From the NCBI GenBank assembly GCA_013823325.1, contig PNLY01000062.1, positions 1-33,830 of the forward strand: 33,830 nucleotides of DNA. Direction: 5' to 3'. The notes under the pieces are model-generated. The model saw nothing but the letters and a program-made list of their open reading frames with translations, was not told the DNA's origin and ran no database searches. Positions within the stretch are counted from its first letter, which is position 1. Each line of letters opens with the position of its first letter. The stretch is from Methylobacterium sp. (GTDB taxonomy: Bacteria > Pseudomonadota > Alphaproteobacteria > Rhizobiales > Beijerinckiaceae). The translations under genes were made by a program, and so were the position numbers. Below, piece after piece: positions 9,856 through 18,634 of the stretch.

Positions 9856-10932
9856 TTACTCGGCCGGGGTCTCGCCGCCATCACCGCCGAGGGCGTCCAT
9901 CACTTCGCGCGGCGAACGCCGCCGGGTCGTCCGGCGCTTCGGCTTCTCGCCGGCCTCGGGCACGGCCTCCACTGGGTCCGCCGGAGCTGCTGCTGCCACT
10001 GGGGCAATAACCGGAGCCTCGGTCTCCTCGACGATCGCGATCGGCACGCGGGTCGGCGTGGTCAGGAAGGCCGGCAGTCCGGCCGGAGCGTCCTGCTCTT
10101 CATTGCTGTTGCTGGCACGGGCCGCGTCGCGGTCACGGCGCGAGGGACGCTCGCCACGCGGTGGCCTGTCGGGGCGCTCCTGGCGCTCGGGGCGTTCCGG
10201 CCGCTCGAAGCGGCGCTGCTCGCCCTGGCTTTGGACCGGCGCGATGTCCGGCTGCTCGGCGCCCGGCTGAGCCTCGGGGCGCGGGGCATAGGAACCGTTA
10301 TGGCCGTCGTTGCGGTCGAAGCGCCGCTCGCCCCGGTCCGGCCGATCGCCACGGTCCTGGCGGTCCCCCCGATCCGGGCGGTCATTGCGATCCTGCCGAT
10401 CGAAACGACGCGGGCCGTTGCGGTCGAAATTGCGTTCCTGCCGGTCCTGGCGAGGTGGCCTGTCGAAGCGCTGGCCGTTGTTCTGGCCGCCGCCTTCGCC
10501 GTCCTCTCGCTGGGCACCATGGCCGTTCATGCCGTTGTGCTGGTGTTCGCCTTGCGGCTGGCCGCCCTGGAAGCCGGCTTCTTCCTCGCCCTCCTCCTCG
10601 AGCTCGTCGGCATCTTCGACGAAGGCGCGATTCGGCTGGAAGGTATGCCCGAACTGCTGGGTCATCTGCTCCTGCGCCGCGAGCAGGATGCGATAATAAT
10701 GCTCGGCGTGCTGGAAGTAGTTCTCAGCCGCTACCGGGTCGCCCGAGGACTGGGCGTCGCGAGCGAGCTGCAGGTACTTCTCGGCGACATGTTGCGCCGT
10801 GCCGCGGACCTTGACGTCCGGACCATTCGACTCGTAGCTCCGCTGCAGCGGGTTCGGAGATTTCCGGTTGCCATTATTGTTGTTGTTATTGTTGTTGCGG
10901 CCGCGCATGCGCCGGTTCTGACCTGGTCTCAT
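9856..10932 (-). CDS. DUF4167 protein with Asn tract and Arg/Asp-rich repeats
   Basis: 358-residue protein. The conserved DUF4167 domain fills about residues 1-90 (RRMRGRN, then KSPNPLQRSYESNGPDVKVR, then AARDAQSSGDP-type helix and HAEHYYRIL). The rest is low complexity: an acidic stretch (105-120), Gln/Gly/His-rich sequence, then degenerate tandem RxDR / DRPDRG repeats that resemble RGG/RD-type RNA-binding tails, an Ala/Pro/Val linker and a basic C-terminus (KRRTTRRR). The function is unproven; the composition suggests nucleic acid binding. It holds a run of eight Asn (13-20) coded by a trinucleotide repeat. The ATG at 10932 is preferred over an in-frame GTG at 10986, because the conserved domain begins there and neither has a strong ribosome site. 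The prmC-DUF4167 order is a common alphaproteobacterial arrangement. Confidence 0.85.
   Translation of the reverse strand: MRPGQNRRMRGRNNNNNNNNGNRKSPNPLQRSYESNGPDVKVRGTAQHVAEKYLQLARDAQSSGDPVAAENYFQHAEHYYRILLAAQEQMTQQFGHTFQPNRAFVEDADELEEEGEEEAGFQGGQPQGEHQHNGMNGHGAQREDGEGGGQNNGQRFDRPPRQDRQERNFDRNGPRRFDRQDRNDRPDRGDRQDRGDRPDRGERRFDRNDGHNGSYAPRPEAQPGAEQPDIAPVQSQGEQRRFERPERPERQERPDRPPRGERPSRRDRDAARASNSNEEQDAPAGLPAFLTTPTRVPIAIVEETEAPVIAPVAAAAPADPVEAVPEAGEKPKRRTTRRRSPREVMDALGGDGGETPAE
10873..10896 (-). repeat. Trinucleotide repeat coding for eight consecutive Asn
   Basis: Eight AAC/AAT codons in a row, read on the minus strand, form a 24-base A/T-rich tract in an otherwise very GC-rich gene. Such tracts can change length by slippage in steps of one codon. 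Confidence 0.85.
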
Positions 10933-11300
10933 TCGCGTCTGTCTCGCGTTGTGTTCATTCGAAGCAACCTTGAGGTCGTCATGCACGTCGTATAGCGCGG
11001 CGGGTTGCGGCGCCGCGCTTGGGAAGGTCGACCTGAAAGGGCTCTGCGCCGGTATGGGTCTTCACGCGCTCTTTCCAATGGAGCCTTACCGGCTCCCTCT
11101 CCGAACGGCTGTCTCGCGCGCTCGGAGCCTCGGTCTCGCTATGTCAGTAACGTCGATTCTGGCAGTGATCCGAGGGTTCGGCCCGCTCTGCGGAACCTGG
11201 CCAAAGGTTATATGCTGTCGACACTGTCTTCAAGACCATGCGTGCATAGCTGGTTTTGCCGCTTCTTCCAAGCAAATTCGCGCAGCTTGCTGTGCATTGG
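10933..11300. other. 368-base intergenic region upstream of the DUF4167 gene
   Basis: No convincing gene is seen. Codon bias in the overlapping open frames is poor. On the minus strand TTGAAG (11233-11228) is followed 15 bases later by TATAAC (11212-11207), a weak promoter candidate that would give a leader of about 270 bases before the DUF4167 start. It is unclear whether the DUF4167 gene is transcribed from here or by read-through from prmC. Confidence 0.4.
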
Positions 11301-12185
11301 TCAGGGAACATGCCTGAAGACGAGGGCGCGAATATGGCCGCCGAGATCGCGCCGGGAGTCGAGATGGCGTAGGCCCGCCTGTCGCATCAACGCGACGACC
11401 GCCTCTTCCTGGCCGGCGCCGATCTCCAGGATGGCGAGGCCGCCGGGCTTCAGATGCCCGGGCAGGCCGGCGGCGAGGGCGCGATAGGCATCCAGTCCGT
11501 CCGGCCCGCCATCGAGGGCGAGCAGCGGGTCATGCTCGCGTACATTCTTGTCGAGATGGGCGATCTCGGCGCTGCCGATATAGGGCGGGTTCGACAGGAT
11601 GAGGTCGAAACGCTCGTTTATCCCGGCGGTCCAGTCGCCCTCATGGAAGGCCGCGCGCGCGCTGACGCCGTTACGGGCGGCGTTGCCGGTCGCGGTCGCA
11701 ACTGCATCGGGCGACAGGTCGATCCCGAGCCCGCTCGCTCGCGGAAACTCGCGCAAGGTCGCGATCAGGAGGCAGCCCGTCCCGGTACCAAGGTCAAGCA
11801 GGCGCAACTCGTCATGCCGGCGCGCGGCAAGATGGCCGAGCGCCGCATCGATCAGGGTCTCGCTGTCCGGCCGCGGCTCCAGCGTTCCCCGCGAGAGCCT
11901 GAAGCTCAGCCCCCAGAACTCGCGCGCGCCGAGCACGCGCCAGAGCGGCTCGCCCTTGAGGCGTCGCGCCAGCGCATCGTTGAGCCTTGCCGCCGCCGCT
12001 TCATCGATCGGATCGCTGGCGCCCGCGAGATCTTCGATCAGAATACGGGCCTCGAAGGTAAAATCGGCGATGCCGGCCCGCTTCAGCGCCAGCGCGATCG
12101 CCTTCCTGACGGTAGACACAGCTTCGCCCGCTGCCGGCAAGGCAACGGGCGCAATCTTGTCGAGCGATCTATCTGTACCGGTCAA
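11301..12185 (-). CDS. prmC: Release factor glutamine methyltransferase PrmC
   Basis: 294-residue SAM-dependent methyltransferase that methylates the Gln of the GGQ motif in release factors RF1 and RF2. Seen: an N-terminal helical domain (about 20-95), the linker motif PRPDSE (104-109, usually PRPDTE), SAM-binding DLGTGTG (131-137), an acidic residue after strand 2 in GIDLSPDA, and the catalytic NPPY (199-202), which holds the target glutamine. Its substrate gene prfA lies just upstream on the same strand, with one small gene between. The start is uncertain: a TTG at 12185 is given, but a GTG at 12119 would yield 272 residues, close to E. coli length; neither has a strong ribosome site. Confidence 0.93.
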   Translation of the reverse strand: MTGTDRSLDKIAPVALPAAGEAVSTVRKAIALALKRAGIADFTFEARILIEDLAGASDPIDEAAAARLNDALARRLKGEPLWRVLGAREFWGLSFRLSRGTLEPRPDSETLIDAALGHLAARRHDELRLLDLGTGTGCLLIATLREFPRASGLGIDLSPDAVATATGNAARNGVSARAAFHEGDWTAGINERFDLILSNPPYIGSAEIAHLDKNVREHDPLLALDGGPDGLDAYRALAAGLPGHLKPGGLAILEIGAGQEEAVVALMRQAGLRHLDSRRDLGGHIRALVFRHVP

Positions 12186-12213
12186 GCTTGCCCTTGGGCC
12201 GGCATGTAGCCGG

Positions 12214-12459
12214 TCAGTTGCCCTGCATCCCCTCGCGGATGCATTCCTTCATCTTGATCCGCAGCGCGGACTTGCTCTCCTTAGCGCCGCGATACTGACG
12301 CTGACAATCGCGCCGCGCCTGCGACTCGGTCTTGGCGTTGTGGAGCGTCGCCGGTTGGCCGCCGAGGATCTTCTTCGCGGTCTGCTCCTGCGCACCCGCA
12401 GAGGCCGGCACGAAGGCGACGGCGGCGGCAAGGGCAATGGCGCTGAACAGGACTTTCAT
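12214..12459 (-). CDS. Small exported protein, unknown function
   Basis: 81-residue protein with a clear signal peptide (positive MK, hydrophobic core about 4-18, likely cut after ASAGA at 23). The mature part is about 58 residues, Lys/Arg/Gln-rich, with two cysteines (C52 and C73) in RRDCQRQYRG and KMKECIREGM, which may form one disulfide. The spacing is loosely reminiscent of PsiF repeats but not enough to name it. An excellent ribosome site GGGGAGG lies eight bases before the ATG, which supports a real gene. It sits between prfA (61-base gap) and prmC (28-base gap), an unusual place for an exported protein inside a translation-termination operon. Confidence 0.72.
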   Translation of the reverse strand: MKVLFSAIALAAAVAFVPASAGAQEQTAKKILGGQPATLHNAKTESQARRDCQRQYRGAKESKSALRIKMKECIREGMQGN

Positions 12460-12520
12460 CTCTCTATCCTCCCCATGAAAACGGTTGGTACATCCAGAAC
12501 GCGCGAGGGAGGCGAAGGTT

Positions 12521-13606
12521 TCACACGCTCCCTTGCTCCGCGAGCAGCTCGGCCTGGCGCTGGGCCGTCAGCGCGTCGATGATCTCGTCGAGCACCAGAC
12601 CCTGCATCATCTCGTCGAGCTTGTAGAGCGTCAGGTTGATGCGGTGGTCGGTCACCCGTCCCTGCGGGAAGTTGTAGGTGCGGATGCGCTCGGAGCGGTC
12701 GCCGGAGCCGACCTGCGAACGGCGGTCGGCCGAGCGCTCGGCCTCGGCGCGGCTGCGCTCCATGTCGTAGAGCTTGGCCCGCATGAGGTCATAGGCCCGC
12801 GCCTTGTTCTTGTGCTGCGAGCGCTCGTCCTGAACGAGGACGACGATGCCGGTCGGGATATGGGTCAAGCGTACCGCCGACTCCGTCTTGTTGACGTGCT
12901 GGCCGCCGGCGCCCTGGGCGCGCATCGTGTCGATCCGCAGGTCCTTCTCATCGAGGCTGACATCGACCTCGCCGGCGAGCGGCAGCATGGCAACGGTCGC
13001 CGCCGAGGTGTGGATGCGCCCGCTCGCCTCGGTGTCCGGAACACGTTGGACGCGGTGCACCCCGGACTCGTATTTCAGCCTGGCATAGACACCCTTGCCG
13101 GCGATCTCGGCGATGACTTCCTTGAAACCGCCGACCGTGCCCTCGCTCTCGGTCAGGATGTCGACGCTCCAGCCCTTGCCGGCGGCGTAGCGCTGATACA
13201 TCCGCAAGAGGTCGCCGGCGAAGAGCGAGGCTTCGTCACCGCCGGTGCCGGCGCGGATTTCGAGGATGACGCCGCGCTCGTCCGCGGCGTCCTTCGGCAG
13301 CAGCGCGATCAGGATCTCGCGGGCGCGTGCTTCGATCTCGGCCCTGGCCGCGTCGCGCTCCTCATAGGCGAGGTCGCGCATTTCGGCGTCGGTGGCGGGA
13401 TCGTCGATCAGCGCCAGCGCCTCCTCCAGACCGGTCTGCGCCTTTCGCCAGGCCGCGATCGCCGCGACCACCGGATCGAGCTCGGCGAGCTCCTTCGACA
13501 GTTCGACGACGCGCGCCGCCTCGGTCGCATGGTTGATCGCGTCGCTCGCCGCGGCATGGCGGGCGACGATCGAGTCGAGGCGGTCTTGCGGGAGCTGGAG
13601 CGACAT
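12521..13606 (-). CDS. prfA: Peptide chain release factor 1
   Basis: 361-residue RF1 that reads UAA and UAG stop codons and triggers peptide release on the ribosome. The catalytic GGQ is at 234-236 in [14 protein letters not shown]. The stop-codon recognition tripeptide position holds P190-D-T192 ([17 protein letters not shown]), matching the RF1 PxT pattern (PAT in E. coli) and not the SPF of RF2. Domain 1 is helical (1-110), followed by the conserved [11 protein letters not shown] (116-126). Length is standard. It lies 60 bases downstream of ptsP and upstream of prmC, whose product methylates Q236 here. This ptsP-prfA-prmC order is common in the Rhizobiales. Confidence 0.97.
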   Translation of the reverse strand: MSLQLPQDRLDSIVARHAAASDAINHATEAARVVELSKELAELDPVVAAIAAWRKAQTGLEEALALIDDPATDAEMRDLAYEERDAARAEIEARAREILIALLPKDAADERGVILEIRAGTGGDEASLFAGDLLRMYQRYAAGKGWSVDILTESEGTVGGFKEVIAEIAGKGVYARLKYESGVHRVQRVPDTEASGRIHTSAATVAMLPLAGEVDVSLDEKDLRIDTMRAQGAGGQHVNKTESAVRLTHIPTGIVVLVQDERSQHKNKARAYDLMRAKLYDMERSRAEAERSADRRSQVGSGDRSERIRTYNFPQGRVTDHRINLTLYKLDEMMQGLVLDEIIDALTAQRQAELLAEQGSV

Positions 13607-13666
13607 GATCCGGAAACGATCTGACGGGAAAAGGGGAGGCGTGCGCGGGCGGCGAGAGACGCGTCG

Positions 13667-15934
13667 CTAGACCGGCACCTTCATCTCGGCGGCGAGCGCG
13701 GCGAGCAGAGGGCGCAGGCTGGCGGCGCCGTCGGAAGAGGACATCCAGGCGTCGAGACGCTGGCGCGCCTTGCCGACGTCGAGCGCGCGCAGCATCGCCT
13801 TGACCGGGCCGATCGAGGCTGAGGACATCGAGAAGGAGCGATAGCCGAGCGCGATCAGCGCCAGCGTCTCGATCGGCTTGCCGCCCATCTCGCCACAGAC
13901 GGTCACGGGGCAGCCGGCCTTGCCGGCTTCCTCAATGATGGCGCGCAGGGCGCGCAGGCCAGCCGCGCCGAGCGGGTCGAAGCGGTCGGAGACGCGCTTG
14001 TTCTCGCGGTCAGCCGCGAACAGGAACTGCATCAGGTCGTTGGTGCCGATCGAGAGGAAATCGGCCTCGCGCGCGATCTCCGGCAGCTCGAACAGCAGCG
14101 AGGGCACTTCGACCATGACGCCGAGCTTGAGGCTCGCCGGCGCCGGGCGGCCGTCGCGCTCCAGCATGTCGAGTTCGCGCCGCACCAGCGTGCGGGCGCG
14201 CAGGAACTCGTTCACCGTCGCCACCATCGGCAGCATGATCTTCATGTCGCTGCCGGCGCCGGCTCGCAACAGGGCCCGCACCTGGCCGCGCAGCAGCCGG
14301 GGCCGGTCGAGGCCGATGCGGATGGCGCGCCAGCCCAGCGCAGGGTTCTCCTCTTCCAGCCGCTCCATATAGGGCAGCACCTTGTCGCCGCCGATGTCGA
14401 GCGTGCGGAAGGTCACCGGCCGGCCGTTCGCGACCTTCAGCACGGCGTCGTAGAGCGCCTGCTGCTCGGCCGTGGTCGGCATGTGCTGCGCCACCATGAA
14501 CTGCAGCTCGGTGCGGAAGAGGCCGACGCCGGAGGCGTTGGTCTCCTCGAGATTGGCCATGTCGACGAGCAAACCGGCATTGATCTGCAACTGGATCTCG
14601 ACGCCGTCTTTGGTCACGGCGGGTTGCGTCTTGAGCTTGCGGTACTGTTCCTGCTTGCGGGCGCGCAGCCGGGCCTTGTCCTTGTAGGCGTTCTCGACGT
14701 CGGGCTGCGGCCGGATCTGGACCTCGCCGGCCTGGCCGTCGACGATGACGGCGTCGCCCGCCTGGATCAGCGCGGTGGCGTTGGCGATCTCGCCGACCAC
14801 CGGGATGTTGAGCGCGCGCGCCACGATGGCGATGTGGCTGGTCGGGCCGCCTTCCTCGAGCACGACGCCGCGCAGGTGCCGGCGGTCATAGTCGAGCAGT
14901 GCCGCCGGCCCCATCGAGCGCGCGATCAGGATCGCGTTCTCCGGCAGCTCCTCGCGCGCGACGCCATTCGACTTGCCGACCAGCGTGCGCAGCAGCCGGT
15001 TGGCGAGGTCGTCGAGATCGTGCAGGCGCTCGCGCAGGTAAGGGTCGGTCTGGCGCAGCATCTTGGCGCGGGTGTCCGACTGCACGCGCTCGACCGCAGC
15101 CTCGGCGGTGAGACCGGTCATCACCACCTCGCGCATGCGCCGGAGCCAGCCCTGGTCATGGGCGAACATGCGGAAGGTCTCGAGCACGTCGCGATGCTCG
15201 CCGGTATGGGCGACATCGCCGCGCTCGATCAATTCGTCGATGGCGAGCCGCATCGTCGCGATCGCCGCTTCGAGCCGCTGCACCTCGCGGCCGGGATCCT
15301 CGGCGATCAGGTTGGTGATGGCGACGCGCGGCTCGTGCAGCACGGCGTGGCCAAGGCCGACGCCGTCGGCGAGCGTGGTACCGATGCTGTGGATCGGCCG
15401 GTCGAGGCCGATGGTCGCGCCGGGCTTCGACAGCGCCTTCAGGCCGCCGGCCGCGATCATCTCTGCCATGATCATGGCCGTGGTCTGCAGCGACTCGACC
15501 TCGTCCTCGCTGTAGACGCGCGAGGCCCGGTTCTGCACGACGAGCACGCCCATCACCGCGCCGCCGCGCAGGATCGGCACGCCAAGGAAGGAGCGGTAGA
15601 CCTCTTCGCCGGTTTCCGGTCGATAGGAGAAGGCTGGATGCGATTGCGCGTCGGAGAGCGCGAGCGGCTCGGCCTCGCTGGCGATCAGGCCGACCAGGCC
15701 CTCGCCGGCACGCATGGTGGTGAGGTGGACCGCTTCGCGGTTGAGGCCTTCGGTCGCGTAGAGTTCGAGCGAGCCGTCTTCGCGCAGGACATAGACCGAG
15801 CAGACCTCGGCCACGAGGTTGCTGGCGATCAGGACGACGAGCCTGTCGAGCCGCTCCTGCGGACTGACCGGCGCCGCCATCACCTCGCGGAGACGGCGTA
15901 GCAGCACGCCCGATCCCCCGAGTGCGCCTCGCAT
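13667..15934 (-). CDS. ptsP: PTS-Ntr enzyme I (PEP-protein phosphotransferase) with GAF domain
   Basis: 755-residue first enzyme of the nitrogen phosphotransferase system; it takes phosphate from PEP and passes it to NPr (PtsO), which feeds EIIA-Ntr to control K+ transport, metabolism and stress. Domains in order: GAF sensor (about 20-165; binds glutamine or related signals in some relatives), N-terminal PTS domain (about 185-300), swivelling domain with phospho-His in GGPTSHIA (H367), and the PEP-binding TIM barrel (about 445-730) with GLFRTEL, GTNDLMQF and the catalytic Cys in VCGEMGG (C680). ATG 15934 is chosen: it has GGAGGG eight bases upstream, and an in-frame TTG one codon earlier is less likely. 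In many relatives lysC lies upstream; here otsA does. Confidence 0.96.
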   Translation of the reverse strand: MRGALGGSGVLLRRLREVMAAPVSPQERLDRLVVLIASNLVAEVCSVYVLREDGSLELYATEGLNREAVHLTTMRAGEGLVGLIASEAEPLALSDAQSHPAFSYRPETGEEVYRSFLGVPILRGGAVMGVLVVQNRASRVYSEDEVESLQTTAMIMAEMIAAGGLKALSKPGATIGLDRPIHSIGTTLADGVGLGHAVLHEPRVAITNLIAEDPGREVQRLEAAIATMRLAIDELIERGDVAHTGEHRDVLETFRMFAHDQGWLRRMREVVMTGLTAEAAVERVQSDTRAKMLRQTDPYLRERLHDLDDLANRLLRTLVGKSNGVAREELPENAILIARSMGPAALLDYDRRHLRGVVLEEGGPTSHIAIVARALNIPVVGEIANATALIQAGDAVIVDGQAGEVQIRPQPDVENAYKDKARLRARKQEQYRKLKTQPAVTKDGVEIQLQINAGLLVDMANLEETNASGVGLFRTELQFMVAQHMPTTAEQQALYDAVLKVANGRPVTFRTLDIGGDKVLPYMERLEEENPALGWRAIRIGLDRPRLLRGQVRALLRAGAGSDMKIMLPMVATVNEFLRARTLVRRELDMLERDGRPAPASLKLGVMVEVPSLLFELPEIAREADFLSIGTNDLMQFLFAADRENKRVSDRFDPLGAAGLRALRAIIEEAGKAGCPVTVCGEMGGKPIETLALIALGYRSFSMSSASIGPVKAMLRALDVGKARQRLDAWMSSSDGAASLRPLLAALAAEMKVPV

Positions 15935-16025
15935 CAAGAAAGCCCTCCGCCCGCCTCCACGGCCATGTCAGCCGAATACCCCCAGCAGACCTGACACCGC
16001 AACCACTGAGTCGCAAGCGCAAGCT

Positions 16026-16040
16026 GGGGTGCACCACCCC
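16026..16040. repeat. Perfect 6-bp hairpin just downstream of otsA
   Basis: GGGGTG (16026-16031) and CACCCC (16035-16040) with a three-base loop, 15 bases past the otsA stop on the minus strand and before ptsP. There is no T-run, so it may be a Rho-type or protective 3' structure. Confidence 0.4.
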
Positions 16041-16054
16041 CTGGCGCGCCGCTT

Positions 16055-17608
16055 CTAGCCAGCTGAGGGAGCGTTCGGCAAGGCCTTGGCGCGTGTTGAA
16101 CCGCCCTTGCCGTGCGCTGCGCGGGCGGGAGGAGGAGGCGTATTTGCGCGTGCGGAATTGGTATTGGCGCCCGATTTGCGTGTGGTGCGAAGTGCTTTGG
16201 GCCGCCCCGGCGGCACGATGTCGCCGCTGGGGATATCGAGGCCGGAGAGTGCGGCAAGGTAGCGCGACGTCCACCAGTCGATGTCCGTGGACGAGATCGT
16301 CGCATAGAGCCGCTCGAAGCGGCGCCGTCGCTCCGATAACGGCATCGCCAGCGCGGTCCTGATCGCCTCGGCCACCTCATGGGTGTCGAACGGATTGACG
16401 ATCAGCGCCTCGCCAAGCTGCTGTGCCGCGCCGGCGAAGCGTGACAGGACCAGGACGCCGGGATCCTCGGGATTCTGTGCTGCGACATATTCCTTGGCGA
16501 CGAGGTTCATGCCGTCGCGCATCGGCGTCACCAGTCCGACCTGCGCGCGCCGATAGAGGCCGGCGAGGGCGCTGCGCGAATAGGCCTTCTTCACCACGCG
16601 GATGGGCGTCCAGTCGAACTCGCCGAGCGCGGCGTTGAGCCGGCCGGCGACCTCGTCCGACATGCGGTCGAGCTCGGCATATTCGGGCACGTCGCTGCGC
16701 GACGGGGGCGCGATCTGCAGCAGGCCGACCTCGCCGCGATGTTCGGGATGGTTGCGCAGGAAGGTGCCGAAGGCTTCGAGCCGTTGGACGATGCCCTTGG
16801 AATAGTCGAGCCGATCGACTCCGATCACCAGCTTGCGGCTGCCGAGCGGCGCTGTCGTCGCCCGGACTGGCTGCGTCGCTACCCGGACCGAAGCCTGGGC
16901 GAGCTTGCGGAAGCCCTCGACGTCGATGCCGATCGGAAAGGCCTGCACCACCGCCTCGCGCTGGCCGGTCCTGACCCGGTTGCCCTCGCGGCGTGCGCCG
17001 GAAAGCGCGACCAGCCCGCCGATCAGGTTGGCGACGTCGTTCTGGGTCTGAAGGCCGATGAGGTCATAGGCGGTCATCGTGCTGATCAGCGTCGAGGAAA
17101 AGGGTAGCGAACCGAACACTTCGGCCGGCGGCCAGGGGATGTGATGGAAGTAGCCGATCCGGTTGGTGACGCCACGCCGGCGCAATTCGGCCGCGAGCGG
17201 GATCAGATGGTAGTCATGGATCCAGATGATGTCGTCGGGCTTCAGCAGCGGGATCAGCAGCCGGGCGAAGCGGCGGTTGACGCCGAGATAGCCGGCATAG
17301 TCGGCGCGGGTGAACTCGGTCAGGCCGAGCCGGTAATGCATGAGCGGCCAGAGCGCCCGGTTGGCGAAGCCGAGATAATAGCTCTGGCGCTCGGCCTCGG
17401 TCAGGTCGGTGACGGCGTAGCTGACCTTGCCGTGCTTGACGGGTTCCATCGTCGCCGCGGGCTCGCTGCTGATCGCGCCGCTCCACCCGAACCAGAGGCC
17501 ACCATGCTGTTCGAGCGCCGAACGCAGCGCGACCGCCAGGCCACCTGCCGCCACCTTTTCGCCCCGCTCGGGCATGGTGACGCGGTTGGACACGACGACA
17601 AGACGCAT
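16055..17608 (-). CDS. otsA: Trehalose-6-phosphate synthase OtsA
   Basis: 517-residue GT20 glucosyltransferase that joins UDP-glucose and glucose-6-phosphate to trehalose-6-phosphate in the cytoplasm. Seen: N-terminal VVVSNRV (4-10), the GG of the donor loop (G22-G23), WIHDYHL (129-135), YFHHIPWPP (153-161), the diphosphate-binding R266 and K271 in GVDRLDYSKG, and RDGMNLVAKEY (364-374) with the catalytic Asp/Glu region. The catalytic core ends near 460. A further 57-residue Pro/Ala/Lys-rich, probably disordered tail follows, which E. coli OtsA lacks. Start: ATG with GAGG only four bases away. It is divergent from otsB across 214 bases. ptsP lies downstream on the same strand after 120 bases, so read-through is possible. 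Confidence 0.96.
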   Translation of the reverse strand: MRLVVVSNRVTMPERGEKVAAGGLAVALRSALEQHGGLWFGWSGAISSEPAATMEPVKHGKVSYAVTDLTEAERQSYYLGFANRALWPLMHYRLGLTEFTRADYAGYLGVNRRFARLLIPLLKPDDIIWIHDYHLIPLAAELRRRGVTNRIGYFHHIPWPPAEVFGSLPFSSTLISTMTAYDLIGLQTQNDVANLIGGLVALSGARREGNRVRTGQREAVVQAFPIGIDVEGFRKLAQASVRVATQPVRATTAPLGSRKLVIGVDRLDYSKGIVQRLEAFGTFLRNHPEHRGEVGLLQIAPPSRSDVPEYAELDRMSDEVAGRLNAALGEFDWTPIRVVKKAYSRSALAGLYRRAQVGLVTPMRDGMNLVAKEYVAAQNPEDPGVLVLSRFAGAAQQLGEALIVNPFDTHEVAEAIRTALAMPLSERRRRFERLYATISSTDIDWWTSRYLAALSGLDIPSGDIVPPGRPKALRTTRKSGANTNSARANTPPPPARAAHGKGGSTRAKALPNAPSAG

Positions 17609-17647
17609 GATGCCTCACTTTTTGCTGACGCTTGCCACAACGGCGCG

Positions 17648-17672
17648 GGAACAGAACGCGCGGGCAGGCGTA
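17648..17672 (+). promoter_or_regulatory. EcfG-like stress promoter facing otsB
   Basis: GGAAC (17648-17652), 16 bases, then CGTA (17669-17672): 8 of 9 matches to the EcfG consensus GGAAC-N16/17-CGTT. Trehalose synthesis genes are known EcfG targets in several alphaproteobacteria. The leader to the chosen otsB ATG would be about 140 bases. No matching site was found facing otsA. Confidence 0.45.
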
Positions 17673-17822
17673 ATGTTTCGTGTGCAGGCCGGCTTCCCGA
17701 GCCGGATCGCGTCGCCGCCGTGACCGGATCATGGCGACCTCGTGCCAAACTGAACCTTGAGTGTGGCGATGAGGGGACGGCCTGTCGTCCTTTCGCCCGT
17801 TTCGCCTTTTAACCAGACCGCC

Positions 17823-18620
17823 ATGTCACAGATGCTGAGCCCCGAAATAGCCGAGCCTCCCGCAAAAGCTGCTGCTCTGACCGGGCAGATCGCCTTGTTC
17901 CTGGATTTCGACGGAACGCTGGTCGAGATCGCACCCTCGCCGGAGGATGTGAAGATTGACCGGCGCCTGCCGGGCGCACTGGACGCGCTGCGCCAGCGGC
18001 TCGGCGGCGCGCTCGCTCTGGTCTCCGGGCGGCCCGTCGCTTTGCTCGACGAGATGATGGCGCCATACCGGTTCGACGCTGCCGGCCTGCACGGGGCCCA
18101 GATCCGGCTCGGCGGTGCCGATGCTCCGCTCGCGGCGCCTTCGGAAGCGCTGCACGCCGCGACGCGAAAAATGGTCCGCTTCGCCAACAGCCATGTCGGC
18201 GTCATCGTCGAGGACAAGCGCCAGTCCGTAGCGCTGCACTGGCGACTGGCGCCGTCGCTCGCCGACGAGGCGCTGGCGCTGATGGAGGAGGTCGCTGCCG
18301 AGATCGGCCCCTCCATGCGCCTGCAGCGTGGCAAGGCCGTTGCCGAGCTGGTGCCGGCGACCGCTAGCAAAGGCGGTGCGATCAATTGGTTGTTGCAGCA
18401 GGATGGATATGCCGGCCGTACGCCGGTGTTCATCGGCGACGACATCACCGACGAGGATGGCTTCGCCGCGGTCAACGCGACAGATGGCCTGTCGATTCGG
18501 ATCGGCGACGGCGAGACCTGCGCCCGCCATCGCCTGGCCTCGCCGACGGCGCTGCGCCATGTGCTTCTCGCGGCCGCCGAGGGCGGCGACCTCACGCTCG
18601 AATCTTTTCTCCAGAGCTGA
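17823..18620 (+). CDS. otsB: Trehalose-6-phosphate phosphatase OtsB
   Basis: 265-residue HAD-superfamily phosphatase that converts trehalose-6-phosphate to trehalose, the second step after OtsA. HAD motif I is LFLDFDGTLVE (nucleophile and acid Asp pair in DFDGT), motif II SGRP, motif III the Lys in TASKGGAIN, and motif IV GDDITDEDGF. Start choice is uncertain: ATG 17823 (MSQMLSPE) fits family length, but no ribosome site is obvious; an ATG at 17832 or in-frame starts at 17757/17769 are alternatives. The next gene, a GH15 hydrolase, begins 14 bases after the stop, so the two form an operon. An EcfG-like promoter lies upstream. Confidence 0.94.
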   Translation: MSQMLSPEIAEPPAKAAALTGQIALFLDFDGTLVEIAPSPEDVKIDRRLPGALDALRQRLGGALALVSGRPVALLDEMMAPYRFDAAGLHGAQIRLGGADAPLAAPSEALHAATRKMVRFANSHVGVIVEDKRQSVALHWRLAPSLADEALALMEEVAAEIGPSMRLQRGKAVAELVPATASKGGAINWLLQQDGYAGRTPVFIGDDITDEDGFAAVNATDGLSIRIGDGETCARHRLASPTALRHVLLAAAEGGDLTLESFLQS

Positions 18621-18634
18621 CTTCAGGGACAGGC

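Noticed and set aside
11192..11220. EcfG-type promoter from the GGAAC at 11192
   Set aside because: No GTT-like -10 box at 16-17 bases. The same holds for GGAAC at 4437, 5714 and 29283.
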